Both the position numbers and the translations under genes were made by a program. From Porpolomopsis calyptriformis (Eukaryota; Basidiomycota; Agaricomycetes; Agaricales; Hygrophoraceae), in assembly GCA_951640195.1 (NCBI GenBank), contig OX621168.1:310001-374000 (forward strand): a DNA stretch of 64,000 nucleotides. The letters are read 5' to 3'. Under the pieces are notes generated by a model. That model worked only from the letters and a program-made list of their open reading frames with translations. It ran no database searches and was not told the origin of the DNA. Positions 1 to 11,847 of the stretch are shown here, one piece after another; the stretch's first letter is position 1; each line of letters begins with the position of its first letter.

Positions 1-80
1 ATGCAAATGTCTTCACCTCGTCGTATTCCCACGGACCGTTCAAGGCCAGTGTTACCCAGAATGACTTCGACCACATCCCA

Positions 81-1227
81 ATGACCTTTCATCCCTTCTT
101 TCACCCTCGCCGGCCTCGATCCTCCAGTCTATCTACAGGTGAAAGAAGGCGATGTCCTACCCACTCCAGATGTCAAACAGAGTCTTACGACTCTGATTAC
201 CATCCTCTTCGGAGCCCTACCTTCAACAGCCCTGAGGATATCACCCGCCCCCATCTCAATCGCGTTCTCACTGCGCTAGACAACCGGAAAGTCGAGGATA
301 AACCAGTAGAAACGCCACCTTTGACTCCTCAAACCGTCGTTATAATACACCAGGTCCGCTCTTTCTCTTCTCTCTGTGCCATATTCACCGTTCTATCAGA
401 TAACTCCCAATGATTCATTGGCTGGCGTTGCACTCAGATATGGTATCAGCCTAGCTGAACTCCGGAAAGCCAATCAACTTTGGGCGTCCGACTCTATCCA
501 TCTTCGTAAATCCCTCTACATTCCACTGAACAAAACCTCCCGTCCCGTACAATCCTCTAATCATATACCACCCTCCTCCGACACCCTCATCACAATAAAC
601 GGAAACTCATCCATCCGACGCATCCCCACCTCCAAGCTCTCCTTCTTCCCTCCCTCGTCCAATCCCGGTTCTCTCTCTCCTCCTACCGAAACCACACTCT
701 CAGCACAGAGGCCCATACATCACCCCGTCTCTCCACCACGGACCCTCTCCTCCATCCTTAATTCCCTCCCCATCGCCGCGTCTACCCGTGACGACATAAT
801 CGCACGCCTCTCCTTCGACTCCTCCAGCAGCACCTCGACGAGCGACGAGCAGGAACACGAGCTCGCCAACGTCACTCCCAAATCACGCACACACCCGTCC
901 AACCCATGGGCGATTCCGCCCAAACCGGACAAGGCGCACGAATGCACTCCACCCTCCCCAGTCCAATCTCACTCCCGCACCCCATCAGTCGGAATCAGCC
1001 TGATCCCGCTGAGGAAGAGTCAGTCGGAGACGCCTGCTAAGCAGGTGGCTGAGTGGGTTCATACCAGTGAATCGATGCAGCGCCAGGCTACGGAAGTAAG
1101 AACGGTTCAGATGGAACCTTCTCCGAGCATGCACCTCCCGAGAACTACCAGATCGAGGTCTCGCCCTTTGGACGGTGACCACGGCCAACCCACAGCCGTA
1201 CCTCCGTTGCTTTCCTGGGAGTTTTGA
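81..1227 (+). CDS. LysM-domain protein, apparently not secreted
   Basis: Two exons are visible: 81-353 and 400-1227, joined over a 46-nt GT-AG intron that preserves frame. The join creates a LysM module at about residues 88-133 (VIIHQ joined to ITPNDSLAGVALRYGIS, then ANQLW and SIHLRKSLYIPL). LysM modules bind chitin or other GlcNAc polymers. No signal peptide is seen, and the flanks are Ser/Pro/Arg-rich and probably disordered. Such single-LysM proteins with a mid-protein module occur in Agaricomycetes and are probably intracellular. The reading frame stays open upstream to the window edge, so the true start could lie outside. ATG 81 is preferred because MTFHPFFHPRRPRSS resembles a plausible N-terminus. 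The tail to 1227 is low complexity. Confidence 0.7.
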
Positions 1228-3816
1228 CCGCAGCGGCTGGTTTTTTCCATTCCGAGGGGGGGGCTGACCGTTTGTATGTTTTTGTCTTTTTAGCCTCTTT
1301 GGCATTGAGATTGATATGGCCGCAGATCACCGACCGCCGTTATTCATTCTGCGGTGGAGTGGGTTTGATTGGATGCATTATCAGAGTTTCATCTCTTCGA
1401 ATCGTCCGTCCACGATTCTCACGTGTGAAACTTCGCAAGGCTCACAGGGTGCTCTATTACCGCACCTCGAGGCAGGTTTGCCGTAATTCACACTGCCTTG
1501 GCAAAACGACTTTATGATGTCCTTGGCCACGAGGAATCTGCCCTCCAATGAACTCTGTGAACAATGCGTCACTTATGTATCCCTCCATGTAAGTACATAA
1601 TTCACATGGCTACGTGTGTCTGGGATGCTGACCAGTATCTTCCATGCCCAGGGTTAATATATACGTACAATTATGAATAAACTCTCTTTGCTTGTCATGA
1701 TCCTGACACTTTGAGACGGCAATTCACCCTCACCTTCCGCGGCTTCCATCGTGCATCGAATTGACATGAGGACCAGCAGGCATCACCTTGCACACATACG
1801 ACTTTATTCATAACACTTTGTGGAATGTGGACGCTTTCTTACAGAGGCTGACTTCCACAATTCTCTAATTCAAAAGTAGGGATCTCACCGCTTTCTTTTT
1901 TTTTTTTTGGCGGTGTCGGGACCCACAACCGTATTTCAGGGTAAATATGATTGTCAGCACCAGGACTACGGTCTTTTCTAGCCAACCACTAGCCACGCTT
2001 GGTGCTGTGGCCGGAAGCCAGCTCGAGAAAGATGCTGTCGGCGCAGTGTAACCGACATCACTGATCTCCGGATTGTTCGGGAATGGTTAATGGAGAACGA
2101 GTTCACGAGCAGACCTGTCTCTTGCGAGCGCAAACTCACTCCTCGACTTGCGGAGTGGTGGTCACGAATCCGGTTTGGTTCATTTCGAGCGCGTTACGGG
2201 TGGAAGAAAGACGCGCGTCCGGGCAGGGACAAAGACAAACGATCGATCTCCTCAAAGGGGGTAGTAGCTCACCCTCTGGGAGGTTCAAAGATCGGGACAT
2301 GACAGGCCCTGGGACATGCATGGGGCTGGCCGTCCACATCACGGCCATCGTCAGGCGTCAGGCGTCAAGCTTTCAAGGCTCGGATACTAAGATCACACAT
2401 TATTCATGTCATCCCGTGCAAACCGGGGGGTACCCAGTCCAAAGAACGTCCGACAAAGCCGATCTTTAACATGACGAGATGGCATGTCAGGCACTAGTGC
2501 TTGTCTTTTTTTTTTTTTCCAAAGCCTGACGTTAACCATGCCGTATTACCGATATCATGATGATTCATTGTTCGTGGTTTTTTTTTTTTTTTTTTGTGCT
2601 GATGATTAACAAAGTCCTCGAGCTTTTCGCAGAAACATGTCATACATCTGCCACAAATAGGCAGCCGAAATAGACTCGTTCTCAGCTAGCTCATAGGATA
2701 TCGCATCCTTGTTCTGACACCTTGGCGATTCATCGGGTCTTGATCTAATTGAGCTAAAACACTGGCGACCTGAGATCCTTTCTTCATCGTCGTCAAGAAT
2801 CTGGGTCAAAAAAATCATGGAAGGACCCTAGCCATTGCCAGGTGAAGGTTGTCTATATTCGGGTCAGGCAAATCGATTTTCCCGCTGCCAAGGCCTTGTC
2901 CAAACATAATTTCATCCATCTTTAAGGATGGGTTGGATTTCTCAGCAATGATATGTGAATTCAAGATCACGACTATATCATTCGACTCACCTGATTATTA
3001 TTGCAGAATTTCACTTCAATCCAGCCAGGAATTTATCATGGCTGTCGCACTCAAGGCTCGATGCATTGCGGGGATGGATGTTACCGCATATTTTGCATTC
3101 AAAGACTGATCCTGTGACCGTTACAATTCCCACATGTGCCTGCGTCTAGAGAGCGGTCTTTATCCAATGGGATTGGGTATCACCTTGGAATGAACGGAGA
3201 ATGGAGCGTAGCGGGGAATGTCACCCGGCTTGGCACGGCTGTGAAAAGGCAGTTGTCCCCATCGCCCAACAGATATTTATCTCGATCCCAGTCAGACCGT
3301 GCCCGATCTCTCAAACCGCATTGTCTCTTATAGTAGCCTCCGTTAACAATTCACCAATAGTTGCGTCTGTCTAGTGAGAGTGCTGTTATCGACAGAGTAT
3401 CCAATCCTGAAAAGCGGATGAATAACAACTCAAGAGCTGTCCGTCAAAAACCCGTCCCCGCAAATGATTTGATGGTACGCAGCGGGGCACTGGTACTGAT
3501 CGCACCGATCGAGCCCAAGTCCAAATGGTTGGCGGATTCGTCTGCGGGAATACGCTGCTATCAGAGCCCCACAATCAAGCTAGCACCAAGCCATAATATA
3601 TGATGCGAGGTAGATGGGAATCGCTCGCTGCTGTGTCCGTCACGACAGATTGGCAGCTCCCTCCAATTAATGATTAACCGACCGTTCCTTGACTTTGAAT
3701 TCAACTCTCAAACGGACTAATGAACGATGAAATGATTCTATCGGAAACGTCGTGTCAATAAGCTGATGCTACACAGGACCACCCCAACGCCTGTGAGTTC
3801 CGGAGGCCGTGTATAA
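1228..3816. other. 2.6-kb stretch without a recognisable gene
   Basis: Only short, overlapping, unsupported open frames occur on both strands. The stretch contains several T-runs (near 1897, 2507 and 2578) and no RNA gene that I can identify. It may hold the 3' UTR of the LysM gene and spacer. Confidence 0.5.
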
Positions 3817-4725
3817 CTAAAACCCTTTCCGGTGCTCTCCTTTATCGTAAAAGGCATCGATCCTCTTCACGATAGTGTCCAGGGCGGCCAGCCATTTATC
3901 CAATTCTTCGCTCAACTTGCTCTGCGTGACGGATGGCCCGCCATCCGGGTCTGCGGCGAGTTTGGCGTAGAAATTAGCGCGGTACGGACAAGCCTTCATA
4001 GCGACCTATTATTATGATTATTTTTCAATCCGCCCCCCCCCACACACACACCGCGTTCATTCTTCCGTTAACATGGTAAAGGATTTAAACAGGACTCTCT
4101 TACCGAAAAGACGCCCTTGACGATGAAATTGTGGAACTGTTTTAGAGTTCCCTCGTAGGACTTGGTGAATGCGGTCGCGAGTTCCTCGGACTGGTTTGCT
4201 TGAGCGTTCTGGAGCGCCTTGCAAGTGAAAGCCAGCCCGCGGATGAGCCACATGAGACCCTCAGTCGCCGTCCTCTTCTTCTCTCCCTTCTCATTCTCCA
4301 CGAGTTGCTCAAGAGTGGCAGACTCGGTCGGTGCCGCGTCGTATCGCGCACGGACTTTCTGATGTTTCAGAATATACGCGAATTCGGAATCATGGATGTT
4401 GGTGGGGGCTACGGGAAACAGACGTACGGCGATGTTACCCCTCAAATCCGACTGCACAACCGCGAAGGCACTGGATCCAAAGATATCTGCGTAATCAGAT
4501 TAAAAACATTCGGGAATACAACGGAGTCCCGGCGGTCAAGAATGTACCAAAGAGACCGACCAGGCCCACCGAGGCTTCCAGAAATGCCAGAGTATCGACA
4601 CCATCATCTGTGATGGGGACGTCTGCAAACGACTGATTCAAGTATAAGTGAATGATTTAAACGCGATGAAGGGGGATCGCATCTGGGGAGACTCTTACTT
4701 TAACGGTCTCCAAGTAGGGTGCCAT
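3817..4725 (-). CDS. Glycolipid transfer protein (GLTP fold)
   Basis: Five exons can be joined in frame: 4699-4725, 4548-4632, 4428-4486, 4104-4358 and 3817-4005. They give 204 residues, close to the usual GLTP length of about 209. Family landmarks are present. SFADVPITD and FLEASVGLVGLFD lie in the N-terminal helices. The headgroup site D-x3-N-x2-K appears as SDLRGNIAK, and the lysine exists only if the 69-nt intron 4359-4427 is removed, which supports that splice. The Trp stacking platform is in ATEGLMWLIRGL, and the conserved His is in TLKQFHNFIVKG. GLTPs carry glycosphingolipids between membranes in the cytosol. All ligand-contact residues look intact, so the gene is probably functional. 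Confidence 0.93.
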
Positions 4726-5368
4726 TTGGTGCAGTTGGTGGTTGTTAAAGTGATTAGTCGAATCACAGCATCACACGACAAAGCATGTTCTTATCTTATC
4801 TTATCATGCCTACACTTGTAACCTCTCTAATTTGACATAGCATGATTGGGGTGGTGAATTTCCAACTGGTGAATCACTCTGCCTTTTCCTGTAGCTTCTA
4901 CCTCAATACCTCGTTGTTCCTGAGACCTCATATCCGTCGTACCGATCCCAAGGATCACTCGAAATAGTTATTCAGTCCATCTTGCCAAAAGCCCGTTTGA
5001 TTAGAAACACAACCCCCGGTGTAGGCGCGGATAGTTCTCCGGCGCAAGCCTTTGCTAGTCCGTGATGTGAGGCTATGCTTAAGTCACATCGTTGTTCCTA
5101 AATCTCCCATGGTGATAATGTGGTCTCAGGTGTGTTTCGATCGTAGAGCGCGATCACAAGCGTCGTGATCGCCCTCCACGATGGAACCTCACTGTTGAAA
5201 CAACAGGGAGTTTTGGGAACGAGCAGTGAATCGAAGAGCGATGTGTTGAACCTGGACTGTCTGGTTGGAAGCGAGTTGAACGAGGAAGATCAAAGAGAAG
5301 ACCGCTCAACAGACAGTCAATGCATGTGATTGGCAGACAAAATCTAGCCTGTCTTTCCTACCATTGGT
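4726..5368. other. Spacer between GLTP and cysteinyl-tRNA synthetase
   Basis: This is the promoter side of the GLTP gene and the 3' side of the synthetase gene. A short TTATC reiteration near 4792-4804 is the only visible structure. No gene is supported. Confidence 0.5.
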
Positions 5369-8300
5369 TTATTGACCTTGTTCCTTCCTCCAAACCAAAA
5401 ACTCGTTGTGCAACTTCTGCTGGGCGGCATACTCCTTTTGTAAGTTCTTCAGCTTGCTTTTACTCAACTCCTTGCCTTCACCGTCGGTAAGGGGCAGACC
5501 CGTCTCATCCCAACTCCCGTACGTCCCGGGGGACACGTTTGGCGGCTTGAACATATCCTCTGGGTGTGTACGACCTTTCTCCAATTTGCGCATGCGTTTC
5601 TGCTGCTCCGCCTCAACTGCCGCAGCCTTTTTGGAGGCCTTAGCTTCCAGCTGGGAGCGTTTTTCGTCGCGCGATTTAATCAAGTCCGCAGGAGGCATGA
5701 GTTTGACAAGAGCTTTGCCGTCTGATATATATATGCACAGTACAACCCCATTAATCTGTCCGTGACAATATCAAAAACTGGCAGTATAATGTGCATACCT
5801 TCTTGATCATCTAGCGCAACCCCCAATGGAACCAAATCCACATCCCGCAGTTTGTCGCAAAGCGACAAGATGTCTTTTAAAGCACCCTCGCTTTTTTCCA
5901 TCGCCAGACGACGAACACCATCACGGAATGAGGACAACGTGCGAAGGTACGGCATGAGGATCTCGTTTCTCTGTCAGCTTGATGAATCAGCGGTCCGATA
6001 AGGCTGATCGAAAAGTTTGAACGGAATTTACATTTACATCCGCATCTCCGTGTTTTACCTGGCCCCAACCAATCTCAGTACTCTCACACTCACCTAATCC
6101 AAACATGCGCAGCATCCGGCCTATCCATTGGGCAACATACTCTACCAGGTCTACGTTGACATCCTTCCCGCGAGTATTGATGTAAACGTTGGTGCGGGAC
6201 ACGAGGTTGCGGAGGATGTTGAGGGCCACTGGGGTGTTGAACGAGTCGCAGAGAGCGGCTCGGAACGCCGTCTGGCTCTCGTGGAGGCTGAGGATGCTCG
6301 ACAATTAAACGTTAACAGCGTAAAATGAGGCGTAAGTCATACTTTGTGGTTAACTCAGTCTCTAATCCTTCGTAGTGGTGATAACTGTCGGATTTTACCC
6401 TTCCAGTCTCCGCCTGGCTGACGAGGGCGTTGACAATTGTGAAGAAATTCTGATAATTGGGCATAGGAGTAATTATTAAGTGCGAGAAGCGCAGGAACGG
6501 GGTAGCCGAGTGAAGGCCTACGTTCAACGTTGTCTCAATATTTCGAATCTCCCCAGTCATCAAAGATTCCGAGAAATCGACTTTGGAAGTCCACAGTTGT
6601 GTTAGAAACGCCAAGCGAAGCTGGCGAGATGTGTATTTTTTTAGAATTTCCTGTCAATGTGGTGTTAAGCTAAGAACACGGGAGAGGAAGGATAAGCCGA
6701 ACATCGATGGTAATAAAATTCTTCAGTGATTTACTCATTTTAAGGCCTTCGATGTGAAGATGGCCAGTGTGAATGAAGTAATTGACCCAGGACTTGCAAT
6801 TGTGATATGCCTAAAAGCACGAAGTGGGCAAGACAATATTTTCAGAACGGCAAGGACTCTACCTCTGATTGCGCGATCTCATTATCATGATGGGGAAATG
6901 CCAAGTCTATACCACCGGCATGAATATCTAAATTGTCACCAAGAATTGCAGTAGCCATGACAGAACACTCGATGTGCCATCCAGGACGTCCAGGGCCCCA
7001 AGGTGACGGCCATGCTGGTTCTCCAGGCCGGGATGCTTTCCATAATGCAAAGTCTGATGGGGATCTGCGCCCAATCTTTGCGGATAGCTCCCCTGATCAA
7101 GACGAAGAGTCTCAACCTTCGGCTTCCAAACACAGGAGGGCGACTCGCCTTCAGCTTCCTCCAATAGATCACTGTTGTCTCTACTCCACGGTTCTAATTT
7201 TGCATAAACATGACCTTCAGATTTGTCGAAAGCCCTGGTGTCAAAGTAGACGCTTCCATCGACATGGTACGCATAGCCGTTCTGGACAATCCGCTCGATG
7301 AAGGCTACTATCTCTGGGACGTACTCTGTCACTCTAGTGAGCGTGTCAGGTTCACGGACATGTAGACGCTCCATGTCCTTGAAAAATTGGGCCTCCCAGT
7401 ACGCCGCTAGCGAACGGAAGACGGAAGGATCTGTAACGGTAGCGCCAAACTAGCATAATCCATTGGGTAAAAACATAAAAAAAGGGATGTCCTGGCTAAC
7501 CTGGGCATCCAATGACAGGGAGAGTATATCTCCTGATTCGCGAATCGCATCAATCGCAGCATTGTGGTCAGTGTGACCCTGGTCTGATAGCGCTTGGGCG
7601 GTTCGAATCGCCAAGAATGTGCGATTCTAGAGGGGATAAATGAATATCGGAGTTAGAGTTGAAATTTGTCATGTTCCTGGCGTACCTACCGCAGTCGTGA
7701 GCCGAGTATCAAACTTTTCATCCCTCTTCAAGCATTCTTGTTTCCATTCCTTATTTTGACTCAGTTCGACAATACGAGGCCAGTGAGATTCTTCCTGGCC
7801 ATGTTGGGGTTTCTCGCTTTCCGGGAGGCCTTTGCCGACTTTCTCTCTGACGAATGTGACCCACGCACTCCGCAAACGAGTGATCAGCTGAGGTGAAAGA
7901 GACTTGGTCTCCTCGCGGAATTTATCCAACAAGTGATTTTGCCGTGCTCGGAGGATGATCTTATGTGCATCATCAGCCATTGCGATTCTATGGTCGTAGG
8001 AGTTGTGGATTTGCCTTGTCTTCGATATCAGTGATGTTCATGACAAAATGAACATCATAGCCAAAGTAGTCGGTCATTATCCTCCGCAAAATGTCCTGGG
8101 TGACATAGTTCCTAAGGAGGATTAAGAAAGGTCCATCAACATGCGCACATACACACCTTGCATGGCCCATGTGAGTGGCATCATAAACGGTCGGACCGCA
8201 ATTGTACCATTTGACATGACGGCCATTTCGAGGAACAAACTCTGTCTATTGAGGGTAGCTGTCAGTGAAGAGTAAGATAAGTTTAAGTGGTATAGACTTT

Positions 8301-8387
8301 TGTTCTGGTAAGAGAATTGTAAACTTTGAGGACAGGCTCCTCGAATTCTCTGGTGGGAAGATTCCACTGCGGCTGCTGTGCAGACAT
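5369..8387 (-). CDS. Cysteinyl-tRNA synthetase
   Basis: A multi-exon class I aminoacyl-tRNA synthetase that charges tRNA-Cys. It starts [15 protein letters not shown] at 8387. Next come [10 protein letters not shown], with a zinc-ligand Cys, and the HIGH motif as HMGH, which is reached across an intron near 8155. Later exons encode GWHIECS and a histidine-rich zinc site, then [11 protein letters not shown] and the KMSKS loop (MSKSLKNF, about 6705-6738). The C-terminus is a charged helical extension ([21 protein letters not shown], then HPEDMF), as in eukaryotic CARS. At least eight short introns are needed and individual junctions were not all fixed. The gene is divergent from the first WOPR gene, about 840 bp away. 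Confidence 0.93.
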
Positions 8388-9224
8388 CAGAAAGGGTGCT
8401 ATGGCTGAGCTGCTGCTGTTCCTTAAAAGATGACGCCCTGGTCTGATCCTGGTCAAGATCATAAACAAGACGTGTGACACCGTGGGTCACGATCTATCTA
8501 AGGCATTGCCCCTCGAGCTGTGGCTGTGTATGATAGCAGCCATCATGGGAATGAGCTACCCAAGTCCCGTCCCGGCTTTTTAGGAACGTGAACCAACATT
8601 GCATCCGATCGATCCAGTCTGTCAAGTTTAACACTAAAATTATGACCTGGATCTCGTCGTGAAGGCAGTTATGGATCCGAACAACCAATCTCACGCTGAC
8701 TTCAACCCTTGTCTTTCATCTTTCAGTGACATTGGCGCCGGTGAAAAAAATATGTCGGTGAACCCGGGAATCCGCACAATCGCTGTCGTCCCGTGTGAGC
8801 ATCGCGGTGAAGCTTATATGTTACAGTATCCTTAGAAGGTACCATGAGCTTACTCTGACCGGCTTGCAGGACAGACAAACTCCGGCTCGAGGATGTCTTT
8901 TTCGGACCTGTCAATCTGGATAGGAATCTTAATTGCTGCTGCATTCCATGACGAAATGTCCCTAAAACTCTATCGGTGGCGCTCTTCTTCGGATGTGGTG
9001 TCTATCACATCAACGTGAGGGCACAGCAACCATATCAACCAATAATGATTTAACATACAGAGTTAGGTTGGGGCGGTCGTTGATCAAGTTACCATTATAG
9101 TACTGGTACGTCCTCTCTCTCTCCCCTGATTCTCGTACTTATACCCTTTGATCATCATAGGAATGTCATCCACTTCCCCACTCAACGTCAACTGACGGTC
9201 CTTCCCCCCTCCACAACACATTCA
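8388..9224. other. Divergent intergenic region, CysRS and WOPR gene 1
   Basis: This 837-bp region separates divergent start codons and must contain both promoters. CT-rich tracts (near 9110-9130 and 9180-9215) precede the WOPR start. No gene or RNA is recognised. Confidence 0.5.
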
Positions 9225-10295
9225 ATGCAGCGCCCGACGTGCACGGGACTTCGCGTGAGATCGCCTGCTGACGCTCAGGTCATCTTTCACGCCGTCTCTC
9301 TCGACATACTTCCCATGGTTACTCGCAGACTGGACACGGAAGAGAGACGGGCAATTTCCTCTGGTTGTGTCTTCGTGTGGGAGGAAAGAGGGCCAAACAC
9401 AGAAGCTACAGGAGTGAGTCAAAGAGAACGCCACTCATGCACGCTCCTCGATTTCCTGACTCATGCCGCGCAGCTTGGCATTGAGCGCTGGACTGATGGC
9501 ATAAGATGGGGTCCGTCCAGAGTTCGGGACGTAAGTCGATCAACCGAGATCAAAGGGGCATGCTGTATGACGTTGCTGTTCATAGGAGTTCCTTTTCTAT
9601 CACGAGAAGGACCCAGAACACACGGACGTGGAGGTAACATCGGATTCAGACTCACCGTCAGTCCTCGATTTCCTCGACTACCCTACCCAGTTTTGCTCAC
9701 GCTCTCCGATCGAAATCCAGCTTCCGCGTTTCTCCACGCTCGGGGTCATTCTTCAGGGATAATCTCATCAAACAAACCTACTCAGTGTTCGTAGAAGCAC
9801 CACGAGGACGCCGAAAGTGGCACCTCAGTAAGCAACCTCCTGGCATCGAAAAGAGCACAACTTATTTTGACTCGCCTTCTGGCCGACCTAGTTGCATACT
9901 TTACACAGGATTCCCTCGACTATCTCCGATCAATAGACGACATCCCACAGCTGGCCTCTTTAGCGGTCCCGCTGGGAAAGTACAAAAGCGCACGGTCAGC
10001 TAAAGGGCGGCCACGCGACCAGCAGGCATTTGACGCTATGAGCCTGTATCCCGTTTATAACCAAAACCCACAATATGTGCCATATACGCACCATACCCCT
10101 TTAGATCATAATTCGTCTTGGACGGAACAGGTCCCTCACCACGACTTTCACCTCACGATCAGTCCTAAATCTCGGCTGCCAACTCAGGATGGCGAGATTC
10201 TAGCACCTCTGGCCTACTTGCAAAATATACCCCCGCTACGCCGCCACCCCCTTGACGAGAAAGCGTTGATGTCGTTCAGTGCAACTATGGCATGA
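9225..10295 (+). CDS. WOPR-domain (Gti1/Pac2/Wor1-type) transcription regulator, copy 1
   Basis: Exons can be followed by frame. 9225-9413 encodes TCTGLRVRSPADAQVIFHAV and then SGCVFVWEERG. The exon from 9474 encodes LGIERWTDGIRWGPSRVRD, the DNA-contacting core of the WOPRa half. The next short exon gives EFLFYHEKD. After further introns the WOPRb half follows (KQTYSVFVEAPRGRRKWHL, then AYFTQDSLDYLRSIDDIP). WOPR proteins are fungal DNA-binding regulators of morphogenesis and development (Wor1, Ryp1, Gti1, Pac2). The tail after WOPRb is about 110 residues and ends PLRRHPLDEKALMSFSATMA. It is the upstream member of a tandem pair with the gene at 11848. Confidence 0.88.
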
Positions 10296-11847
10296 CTCCT
10301 TGGACTGTCCAATGGGGCTAGATTTGTTTCTTTTTTTTTTTTTTTCAACTCTCGTAATATTAACCCGAATATGTTTTTCCCGTTTTAATCGTGCTTTTTT
10401 ATTCGCTGGAATACCGAGGATTCCGAGTGATGCAGCCTTTCTTGACAGGCCCGACTTGGCTACCCGTGAATGGCACTTTCCGTACGTGCTTTCAGGCAAA
10501 TATATACAGCAGAATCTGGGTGGAAATTTCATCCGATTTATTGCGTTAAATAATTGGGCCGGCATGTCAACCAGATGCAGGTGATCACCTGGACTTTTCA
10601 AATATAAGCTGCCAAACGTCGACCATTCTGCCCCAGCTCTCGGTCGAGGGAAAGCTGTACGTTCATCGATGTCAATTGACCTGTCATATGGAGGGTTGCA
10701 CGTTCCCATTGCTCAGCCTCGTGAATGGTGCATATTAGATATATTAGTGATATCGGTTTTAGGGTCGCACCTTCAGTGACATCACAGCGGTGGTTGAGAT
10801 CTTCAAGGATGTGGCTGTTTTCGTCATCTCATCATGGGCGTATTCGTCCGAGCGGCCCATCATGCATCATGTCTAGGGTTCACAGGCAGAGACGCTGGAG
10901 TCTGCTGACCAGCGTTCCTTGAGGGCATGAAGTGATTCCGGGGTCGTCATAAATTTCCGACTGAACCTTGCCTAGATTATTATATGGTTATGGTCCTGTG
11001 AAATGTCCGAAATTGGACTTGCCGTGGGTAGCTGGCCAGTAAAAGGAGAAACACGCGGATGTATTTACCTTCTGTCTGTCACCCCGCCTGTGCTGCGCAC
11101 CGGTTACTTTGATATTGGCAATGTGATAGATACCGTCACACCCTTGAAAAAAAAAAAAAAACACGACTCCGAGTGCGCGGTCCCTGCGAGCTCAATTCAT
11201 TTTTGTTGAGGTGGTGCGGCGCGAAAGATCAATCTGCACAAGTAGATTCGTCCGCGAAGGTTTCTCATTGTTGAAAAAACGAAAGATTCCAGACGGAGCA
11301 ACAGCGTCCGTCCAGGTAGAAGCCGAGCGAACATTCCGGTTAACACGATCCTGTGATTCAGCGGAGGACAGGGTTCATGTCCACCTGGTCTGTGCCCAAT
11401 GTGGCCGCCCCCTGTTCTTTCCTTTCTCACCGGACAACCCCGGCTGAAACTGATGAATTGAAACAGGAAGCTTGCCAACCCCCTCGAGCTCAAAGACAAA
11501 CCGTGGGCTGCAAAACGCATACCAGTGCTCGATTGAACACACCAGATTTGAGTTGTAGAGTGTTAGAGTTGGAAGAAACTGCGATTAGACAAATGGCCGG
11601 TTTGCTGGATTAATCTAACAATCCATCAGATCATATCATAAGCAATCAAAAATTGGTTCCAAAGAGATGGAGGATTTACTCAGCGGCCCTGATCAAAGAT
11701 TTTACCTGTTAATTGTTAGGGGGTGGGGACTTTTTTCTGTTTTTTTTTTTTTTCCGGGGTTTGGTCCCTGGCGGCAGCCACGGAAACCTATATCATGACA
11801 ATTGGATTGGACCCATCTCATCTTCTCTTGCCTCATACCAACCCATA
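10296..11847. other. Spacer between tandem WOPR genes
   Basis: This 1.55-kb stretch has homopolymer runs (T near 10329-10344, A near 11146-11161, T near 11739-11752) and only short, conflicting open frames. No gene is supported. It should contain the promoter of WOPR copy 2. Confidence 0.5.

Noticed and set aside
2083..2469. 128-codon plus-strand ORF in the 1.2-3.8 kb stretch
   Set aside because: It overlaps equally long frames on both strands and shows no domain or splice pattern.
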